Source: Salminus brasiliensis (taxonomy: Eukaryota; Chordata; Actinopteri; Characiformes; Bryconidae). From it: 64,000 nucleotides of DNA. This document shows, piece by piece, positions 55,265-64,000 of this stretch (within the stretch, counting starts at the first letter, position 1; each line of letters begins with the position of its first letter). Under the pieces are notes generated by a model. That model was not told where the DNA came from and ran no database searches. It worked only from the letters and a program-made list of their open reading frames with translations. The stretch spans positions 32,669,925-32,733,924 of the forward strand of contig NC_132879.1 of the NCBI RefSeq assembly GCF_030463535.1. Reading direction: 5' to 3'. A program made the translations under genes and the position numbers.

Positions 55265-57045
55265 ATGCAAACCAAAGAAGTCCTGAGGAGTTTGGGCTAC
55301 GAGGTGGTGGATTTCATTGGTAAAGGGAGTTACGGTGAGGTTAAGCTGGCCACATCTCAAAGGCACTCCAACCATGTGGCCATCAAAATAATGCACCGCA
55401 GGCTGGCATCACATCTTTTTGTATCTAAACTTCTGCCCCGGGAACTGGCCATTCTGAAAAGAGTAAAGCACCCTCACATTGTTCAGGTGCATGAAATTTT
55501 TGAGATGCCAAACGGACAGGTGTTTATTGTGATGGAGGCTGCCGCAATGGATCTTCAACAGAAGATCTGGGAGCTCGGCCGCATTCCCATTGGCCAAGCA
55601 AAAATGTGGTTCTCACAGCTGCTCAGCGCTGTGGCCTATCTACATCAGCAGAACATTGTCCATCGTGATCTTAAATGTAAAAACGTTCTGCTGACTGCTA
55701 ACGACCAAGTCAAATTAACCGACTTTGGTTTAGGCCGTTTTTCAAGGGGCTTTCCTGACTTAAGCAAGACCTATTATTGCACTCCCGAGTATGGTGCACC
55801 TGAGGTGCTTTTGGAAAAACCCTATGATCCAAAAAAAAGTGACGTGTGGAGTCTAGGTATTATCTTTTACTCCATGGTCACCGGATCCACACCCTTCAAA
55901 GTTAACAGTTTGAAGAGTCTCCTACGTGTCCAGCGAGAACCCTTGGTGTTCCCACGTAGGATCACAGTGGAGGAGCCCTGTCGGGCCTTCATATCTTATA
56001 TGCTGCAGTACGACCCCTCCACTCGGCCGTCTGTGACAGAGGTGGCACAGCACCCTTGGCTGCAGCCGAGGCAGGAACGGTAAGTAAACCACTGTGCAGG
56101 TACACATACATGAAGAACATTTTGAATGGGTCACTCAAAGTAAAGAGCTGTTTTGCAAATAGGTAACATACAGTATTAGTTCACTAACGATAAGTACACT
56201 AACACATTGCTTCTGTACTGTCTCCAGGGTTATTGGCAGGTTTGTGGTGGTGCCCGTTGAGGTTCTGTGTCCAGACGTCAACCCACTTGAAACGTCAGAG
56301 GAAGAGTCTCAGTCTTCCTTCTCTTTGAACAGTAACATAGACAGTATATCCTCTTCTGCCTCTGAAAATGGGCTGGTGTTTTTCAGCACTCCTCAGTCGA
56401 CAGAGGAAGAGTCTCCGTCTTCTTCTTTAAGCAGAGACGTAGACGTTCTCTCAACTCATGGTGTCAGATGCGAGACTCTGATGCCTGAACAGAAAGACAA
56501 AAGTAGTGGAGCTGGTGCAAGTCTGACTTGCCAAAGGGTAGAGGCTGTGGAGGAGCACTATGGCTGCGTTAGCTGTAGTCCTGTTTGTGCTGCTATTAAA
56601 AGGGCAGCTAATGCTTATGTCAAGGCACCAATTCTCAGAGCCTCCCGGTCACTCCGACGGAGGATGAGGAAGTTATTCAGAGTTGACTCTGTGGTCCATG
56701 ACACCACCTCTATTTCCCAGCAGAGTGCTCCTCATTCTGCTTCCCCTTCAGAAGCTCCTGCTTGTTTGTGTTCTGAGCAGAGACTCAAGGATGTGACTGT
56801 AGATGTCCCTCTCCATGGGCTAGTGGTGGAGACAGCACCTGTTCTCCCACAGCCCACAGTATGGAAAGGAACCAGGAGTCTGAGGTTCCCTAAATTTAAG
56901 GTATGTTAGGCAAGTGTTGAGCGATCGTCACAGCCTCAGATTTTATACTTTAAATATTTGCTAGAAATGTTTCAGTTGATTCATATATGTCATTTTGTCT
57001 CCCCAACAGATCCTGAAGAAGACGAAGATGATTCACCCATTGTAG
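55265..57045 (+). CDS. TSSK-like kinase, copy 5 (mosaic)
   Basis: Spliced CDS 55265-56079, 56228-56900, 57010-57045; 507 residues. The promoter, leader and kinase exon match copies 1/3 (for example LFVSK, the TTGACACTTACACC leader), but the tail exon has copy-2 features (SEAPACLC, AP in ETAPVLPQP) and the last exon is copy-1-like (ILKKTKMIHPL). Own changes: VEVLCPD for VEDLCPD, KDKSSGAG, FRVDSVV, TRSLRF. The acceptor of intron 2 reads CCCCAACAG. Catalytic residues are complete. Confidence 0.88.
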
Positions 57046-57048
57046 ACA

Positions 57049-57333
57049 TCTAGCACGGCCCTGGTGATGACATACTACCTTTACACAATTTATTGGTCAT
57101 TTATACGTTGTTCTGACCAGAGGAGGATGGGTCCCTCTATTGAGTCTTGGTTCCTCCCAAGGTTTCTTCCTCCAGCTCTGAGGGAGTTTTTCCTTGCCAC
57201 TGTCGCCTTTGGCTTGCTCACTTGGGGTTTATGTTGTATTTATTTATTTTTATTTGTCCCATTTTCGGATTTCTGTAAAGCTGCGTTGCACCATCAGGTT
57301 GTAAAAAGCGACATACACATCATTTGGAGTTGA
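57049..57333 (+). mobile_element. L2/V-SINE-like 3' tail in the 3' UTR of copy 5
   Basis: As in other copies with GGGTCCCTCTATTGAGTC and CCCATTTTCGG changes. Confidence 0.7.
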
Positions 57334-57344
57334 CTTGTTATGTA

Positions 57345-58045
57345 AGGGGTAGGAGGGACACTGTCTAAACTGATTGAGATGCCTCTGTAATGTTGCATGG
57401 ACCTCAGGAACAGTGCCTCTGGACTGGCAATCCAAGGTTGTGGTCCTCATTAAGAAAGTGAACCAGAGAGTGTGTGGAAACTTTTGAAGCATCACACCTC
57501 GGTTTCCCTCTAGAAAGTTTATGCCAGGGTAGTGCAAAGATGAGACTCAGAAGGAGAAATGCAGATTCTGTCCTGACCATGAAATTTTGGACCAGCTCTT
57601 CACTCTCTTTTGGATAGTTGAGGAGACATGGGAGTTCAGCAGTCCTGTCTACATGTTTTGTGGACTTGAAGGCTCATGACCATGTTCTCTGAGACATCTT
57701 GTGAGAAGTGCTCTAGGTGCATGGGATGCAAGGGTCGGTGATGCGAGCTGTGCAGTCCTTGTACTCACTGAGTCAGAGCTGTGTCCATATTTTCAGCACT
57801 AAGTAAAGCTTGTTGAGTGTTGCCGTTGGTCTTTGTCAGGGCTGTGCCATGTGTCTGCTCCTGTTTGTGATATTCATAGACGGGACAGCACGGCGTAGCC
57901 AGGGGCAGGATGGTCTACGGGGGCCTTCAACGCACACTTGACTAGTTTGTAGCCAAGTGTATAGCAGTTGGTATGAGAATCAGCACCTTCAAGTCTGAGG
58001 CCACAGTGGTATCCCACTCACCTTTCATGACCCAGGACTTGCTAG
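57345..58045 (+). mobile_element. RTE/Rex3-like LINE RT fragment (copy 5 flank)
   Basis: Short form shared with copies 1 and 3. Confidence 0.65.
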
Positions 58046-58247
58046 AGGGATTGTATCTTATAGTATCTTATCTTAAGAATGAAATAGGGGTGCGAATCTC
58101 TCTGTGTCAGGTGATTTGATTCAATTCTGATTTTTGAGGTCACGATTCAATTCAGAAACAATCTTTGATTCAGGAACCATTTTTAAATTCAAATGGTCTT
58201 TAAATTTGATTTAAATTAAGTGATTGATGAAGATGAAACGACATTGT

Positions 58248-58765
58248 TGTCATGGTGGGTCAGGCCAGACACAGAGGGATGAACACTCACAGAGATGGGT
58301 GTAATGCAAGTACTTTAATAACACAATAGAAAATCATACAAAGAGCAAACCAAAGCAAACAAAGCAGCAACTAACGGGAATAAACAGGAAAACAACGTAA
58401 ACTCGACAAACTAGAGGGCGAACACAAAGCACACCTGAGACCAGGGGACTCTGGGAGCTAAGCTAGATGAGCAGGGCAGGGAACAGAGGGAACCAGCCGC
58501 AGAACCAAAAACGGCTAGGCCGACCAAACCTGGCAACGCAGCGTGGAAAAGGGTCGCCTAGCTGGAGCGAGGGTCGTGGGTATAAGGTGGGAGTGAGCGA
58601 AAGCATCTCGCTAAACACATGAACATGAAACACGACACTGAACCGACACAATGAACCAAACATGAACCAAACACACATGAACGTAACTGAACCAGAACCG
58701 AGTCACTGAATAGATACAAGAACAGAAACATAACAAAAAGTCCTTAAGTGGGCGGCGGCTCGGAA
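58248..58765. mobile_element. LTR-like element (copy 5 flank)
   Basis: Full-length version of the block, including CACAGAGGGATGAACACTC, with a GAGACCAGGGGACTCTGGG variant that resembles copy 2. Confidence 0.4.
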
Positions 58766-59138
58766 TCGCTGCATTCTTGCAAGTAGAAAATGGAGCATTT
58801 TACTTTCTTATTTTGAAGTTTACTTTAGTCTGTTTATGTTCAAAACGGAAAATAAAAAATGTAGTTAATTATGTATTTCAGTGTATTGTGGTTATTCATG
58901 TGTGTGTGTGTGTGTGTATATAGCAAGAATATGTTCTTTGTTTAAACTCTGTCACTGATAAAGTGGAGATATACATTTTTTGCATTATAAATACAAAATT
59001 ATTTTATATATATCACATATATCAACATTGTGAACCTAACCATACAGCTGTAGCCTATATGACATGGCTATGTAAAAGTGCTGTGTGGTTTTGCAGAATT
59101 CATGTGTCAATGGAATGGGGGGCCAGAAAATATGGTTT

Positions 59139-59695
59139 CAGAATCAGAATCAGAAATACTTTATTAATACTAGTAGTAAAACTGCAGTTGCTTTAGTTGC
59201 AGCTGTTTGTGTAAGAATACTCTATAAAGTGTAAAACAAAAATAGAAGAAAGGTTTATAAATTATAAGATTAAATGGTTTTTAGAGTATGAATATAGTTT
59301 TATGAATAAGTGGCAAAGTGACAATAACTGTGATAATAAATATGGAACAGTCCACCCAGAGCATTAGGCCAAATGGTGTTAAATGCACTGGAGAAATCAA
59401 AAAACATGATCCTTACAGTGCTGGCTGGATTATAGCATCCTCAACTCCCAGACAGGACTGTGCTGGAGCTCATCCAGGACTAGCTTCTCCATGGTCTTCA
59501 TGATGTGTGACGTCAGTGCCACTGGCCTGTACTCCTAATGTCACTGGGTCACGGCATCTTCTGGACAGGAACAATGCAGTACGTTTTCCACATCCACGGG
59601 ACATAGTGCAGTACTCCGCAAAGCTGTGTGGCACAGGCCTAGCATAAGGCTTTGGCACAGGCCCCTAGGATGGACCCCATCTGGGAGAACAGAGA
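59139..59695 (-). mobile_element. LINE fragment, minus strand (after copy 5)
   Basis: Has the same internal deletion as after copy 2 (tail joined to CCCAGAGCATTAGGCC at 59355), so the 3' flank of copy 5 belongs to the copy-2 lineage. Confidence 0.62.
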
Positions 59696-60516
59696 ACACA
59701 AACATGAGTAAGAGAGTAAGCTAATCCAGAGTCTCGTGGAGAAGCCTTAATATCCTAATTTCGAATGTGAGGCATTAACTAAGTTACGTTCTCAAATGAC
59801 TCACCTAAATACATTTGAACATGCAATGATAGATTCTCAACTTCACACAGAGCTTACGTTTACTTGCTATGTTCTTTTGTATTACTCACTGAGATTGGGT
59901 AATGAATATATGGTCTCTTATTACCGAAAGGAAAGGAAACTTTTCTTTTCTCGACAAAAGAACAGCCGTCTTCATTTGATCAAACAGACACGAGCTAGAA
60001 ATTACACCAAAAAGAACAATGTGACGTGAAACACTTGAGGACAAACATCAGTTACATGAGTCTGTTTGCTTCACTATATGTGTGTGTGTGTGTGTGTGTT
60101 ATAGGGTCACTCCAGACAAAGTGCCTCCAGAGGGAGATGAGAGTTGTGTTGTTAGACGGGGAGTAGAGTGTCTGGGTTGATTCACAAGTACCCCAAGACG
60201 TTTTAAGGATCTTGGTCCGAGGTACTCTCCTAAAACTACATGCCATGGCTTTACTAGAATTTGACTAATTGTGTTTTCTTGCTGCTTCTTTCTTAAAATG
60301 TTCTTCTACAATAATAGTATGTTCCTTCCAAAAAGGAAAACACATTCAACCCTAAATCAAAGCCTTATGCTAGGTAGCCTGTATAACTCATTTAAAGCTG
60401 GTGAGGAATCTCAAGAATGAGTATTAGAGCTAGAAGTCCTGATCCTGAAGTAGGAAACACTCCTGAACACCTGCACAGTTTAAACTCATGCAAATAACCA
60501 GAGCTGAATTCACTGA
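59696..60516. other. Downstream block (Z) of unit C, no gene recognised
   Basis: Complete version as in unit A with (TG)n at 60080-60099; leads into the start of unit D. Confidence 0.5.
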
Positions 60517-61744
60517 TATTTGGACTACACTCACTTCAACCAGAAATCAGCTCTGTGAGCAACACTTGTGAGATGAACAACTCATAGCAGGTACCCCCAT
60601 CTTTTTAGTCTTTTCCCCCACCCACGCTGCAGGCCTGTTAGGATGCTTGTGAACGTTGGGGCCTTGAACCAGTAAACAGCACTGGCCGCTTCGCCCCGTG
60701 TGGAGCAAAATAAAAGAAAATAAAAGGGTAGCGCTAAAATAGCTTCATCAAATGTGAGGCTTGAGTCGTTTCTGGCTCCTTCTCATCCCCTGCCCACTCT
60801 TCCACTCTCTGTCTCTCTCTAGCCTCAGCTCCTGCTAACTGTGCTATGGGGTTGTGTATCCCACTCTCTCCAGGAGAAAGTCAAACTCTCAGTTCCAGCC
60901 ACTCCGACTACAACAGGTCATCCACAGTACAGCGACAGTCCCTTACTGGTAGCTGACAGTGAACCTGCACCCCAAGCTCGTCTGGCTTCTCCAACCAAAC
61001 TGAGACCCAGGCTAGCACGGCTGCTCTGCACTCTGAGCTCACTAACTATCAGACTGAAAGTTAGGATGGTTACTCAAACATACTCTGCTAAATCTGTTAG
61101 TAAACGGCATTAAAAGATCTAACAGACACTTCTTGTAAGTAAGAACAGTGTATTTTACTCCAGAATCCTCAGAGCAAAACTATTTTCCTGCTGTACTTCT
61201 GCAGTTTTTCAGCCCTCTCTCCCTGGAGCCCCGCCCCTCTCTCTCAGGAACCAATTGAATACACTGAAAGCACGGGATTCTGCTAAACTATCCAATTAGA
61301 AAGAAGATACAGGAAAACTGACAGATCCACATAACGTTGTAGTGCACTGAGCACATGTTCACCCTGTTCATTTCAACCAAACTCTGGAGCTTCTTTTTTC
61401 TCCTTTTTTCAATGATAGACTTCCTTTAACCATTACATGAACGTACAGACTATTAAAACATTAGTTTCCTCACCTTTGCCAACTATATTTTACAAAAGAA
61501 CCACAAAGATTTTAACACTATTGCTGAATGAAACAATAAAAAATAATAATTTCACAAAAAATATTAGTTATTTTTATTTACCTTTTTTCTTTGTGCTGTT
61601 TACAACATGCCACGGTTTTTAAGTGCTTCATATTTTACTAATTGTGTTTTCTTGCTGCAATTTTCTTAAAATGTTCTTGTACAATAGTAGTATGTTGGTA
61701 TAACGCAATTCGGAAAGTAATTCAGAAAGTAATTGTGATAAACT
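60517..61744. other. Leader block of unit D, no gene recognised
   Basis: Matches 1-1239 with scattered changes; the CT run near 60810 is shorter (four CT repeats). Confidence 0.55.
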
Positions 61745-61763
61745 GGTTACGACTCTTGAAATC
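61745..61763 (+). promoter_or_regulatory. PSE-like element of U4-like repeat D1, separated from its body
   Basis: GGTTACGACTCTTGAAATC. The Tc1 element starts 33 bp downstream, so any promoter-to-U4 spacing is destroyed; the U4 body itself is replaced by the LTR after 63401. Confidence 0.5.
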
Positions 61764-61795
61764 TTCAGTAAAGTCGATGTACATACAGTGAGTCC

Positions 61796-61912
61796 AAGAA
61801 GTATTTGATCCCTTGCTGATTTTCTTCGTTGGCCCACTAATAAAGACATGATCATTCTATACTTTTAATGGTAGATGTATTCTTACATGGAGAGACAGAA
61901 TATTAAAAAGAA
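61796..61912 (+). repeat. Left terminal inverted repeat of the Tc1 element
   Basis: Outer part CAGTGAGTCCAAGAAGTATT; inner part ends around GGAGAGACAGAATAT, where the pairing with the right end stops. Confidence 0.85.
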
Positions 61913-62027
61913 AATCCAGAAAATAAATCTAAGGAATATATATTAATTGATTTGTATTTCATGGAGTGAAATAAGTATTTGATCCCTTAGTATTCATTAG
62001 CAGTTCTGGCTTTTACAGACCAGTTAG

Positions 62028-63164
<1,137 letters not shown>

Positions 63165-63263
63165 GTGTGTTTGGCAAGAGGGATCAAATACTTATTTTCC
63201 TCATTGAAATACAAATTAATTAAAATATATTCTTTAAAATTATATTCTGGATTTTTGTCTTGA

Positions 63264-63380
63264 TATTCTGTCTCTCCATGTTAGAATATATCTACCATTA
63301 AAAGTGCAGAAGGATAGTGTCTTTATTAGTGGGCAAACAAAGAAAATCAGCAAGGGATCAAATACTTCTTGGACTCACTG
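63264..63380 (-). repeat. Right terminal inverted repeat of the Tc1 element
   Basis: Reverse complement begins CAGTGAGTCCAAGAAGTATT, identical to the left end; mismatches appear after about 41 bp (CTTTGTTTG against CTTCGTTGG). Confidence 0.85.
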
Positions 63381-63401
63381 TATATAGTTCTGAGAAGGTC
63401 T

Positions 63402-63882
63402 TGTTGCGATCACAGCTCTAAGTCCATGATCAGCATGCTCGTGGATGAGGAAAGGATCACACAGAGAGCTGTCCGTGTTAAGTAGAAAAGGTTTATTACA
63501 ATATTCTGCAGAATACGGAGATCACACAGCACACGGAAAATGCCCACAGTAATCTGATGTTCGTACAAAAGTTGTTCCCTTTTATAGTTCTCTATAGGGA
63601 GTCTCTTTTGTTCAGATAAACATGTTTTTCTGCACGTCTCCCAAGCTGGTATAGTTACATCCCAACTGTATCTTCCCAATGTATCTTCTACTAGAACACT
63701 CTGTACTTGAACCTCTTGTCCTGTGGATTTTGATTAGAATATACGCAGTCACTGCCTTGGTTACTTTGATTACACACGGCAAGCTAAATTATTGTTCGTA
63801 CCCCCGATGATGAACATAATCACAAAATGATACATAACACAAAATGATCAACATAACCACATTATATGTCATAATTCTCACA
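63402..63882 (-). mobile_element. 3' LTR of an endogenous-retrovirus-like element, minus strand
   Basis: 481 bp. On the minus strand it starts TGTGAGAATTATGAC and ends GATCGCAACA (TG...CA). A TATA-type CTATAAAA lies at 63580-63587 and a poly(A) signal AATAAA at 63492-63497, in the order expected for U3, R and U5. It interrupts the U4-like repeat 21 bp after the Tc1 element. Only one LTR is in view, so TSD and age cannot be read. Confidence 0.7.
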
Positions 63883-64000
63883 ATTCCCCCTTTTGATCTC
63901 TTCACAGAGATCAACCTAAGGCCCCACGAACATCACCCACTAGGTGAGGTGTGTGAGCGAAAACCTCTCCGGCAGATCCCTTCTGGCCCTCGGCCTTATC
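63883..64000 (-). mobile_element. Polypurine tract and internal edge of the LTR element
   Basis: Minus-strand AAAAGGGGGAAT abuts the LTR, the form of polypurine tract found in gamma-type retroviruses and their relatives. The remaining ~105 bp has no readable protein domain; the coding region lies beyond the window. Confidence 0.6.

Larger units (their letters stand above)
50461..60516. repeat. Segmental unit C, shortened, one kinase copy
   Basis: Unit C starts inside the leader block (5' 557 bp missing). It carries one U4-like body, the old LINE without the young LINE, kinase copy 5, and then the downstream block that follows kinase copies 2 and 4 in the other units. The middle block (U4 array plus second kinase) is absent. 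Unequal exchange between the two kinase modules would give exactly this layout. Confidence 0.85.

Noticed and set aside
61628-61855. Minus-strand frame across the left end of the Tc1 element
   Set aside because: Spans the insertion boundary of a recent transposon, so it cannot be an old gene.

Overview
The window reads as vertebrate, specifically teleost, DNA. It has short introns with GT..AG borders, a TATA/CCAAT polymerase II promoter, fish-type LINE, Tc1 and LTR elements, and U4 snRNA-like repeats. An otophysan fish (characin/catfish/carp group) is my guess from the style of the LINE tails; this is not shown. No prokaryotic features were found.

The backbone is a tandem segmental array. 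Unit A (1-24515) and unit B (24516-50460) are near copies, each holding two kinase genes. Unit C (50461-60516) is a shorter version with one. Unit D (60517 to the end) has just begun when the window stops. The first base lies at the same point of the repeat as 24516 and 60517, so the array probably runs past both edges.

The host genes are five intact, plus-strand copies of a testis-specific serine/threonine kinase (TSSK)-like gene, with start codons at 10606, 19194, 34731, 44938 and 55265. Each has three coding exons and encodes a 505-507 residue protein: an N-terminal kinase domain with all catalytic residues and a serine-rich, then basic, C-terminal tail. All five keep an 82-bp core promoter with a CCAAT box, a DR3-type nuclear-receptor-like repeat, a palindrome overlapping a CRE-like TGACATCA, and TATAAAAAG.

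Between the kinase copies lies a decayed tandem array of U4 snRNA genes. Repeats carry a distal element (octamer-like ATGCAAAA plus a Staf/ZNF143-like CCCATAATGC), then a PSE-like GGTTACCATTCTTGAAA, then a degenerate U4 body that still shows the central U4 sequence and often the Sm-site region. Eleven U4 bodies or halves are recognisable; all look like pseudogenes.

The rest is transposon sediment. An old L2-like LINE is split in units A and B by a younger ~6-kb LINE, while unit C keeps the empty site. There are RTE/Rex3-like, L1-like and minus-strand LINE fragments, two kinds of LTR-like element, an intact Tc1-type transposon (61796-63380) inserted at a TA between the PSE and U4 body of unit D, and the 3' LTR of a minus-strand endogenous-retrovirus-like element at the right edge. 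Differences in LINE occupancy, deletions and gene mosaicism give a relative history of the array: duplication, unequal exchange and conversion, with the kinase reading frames kept open.
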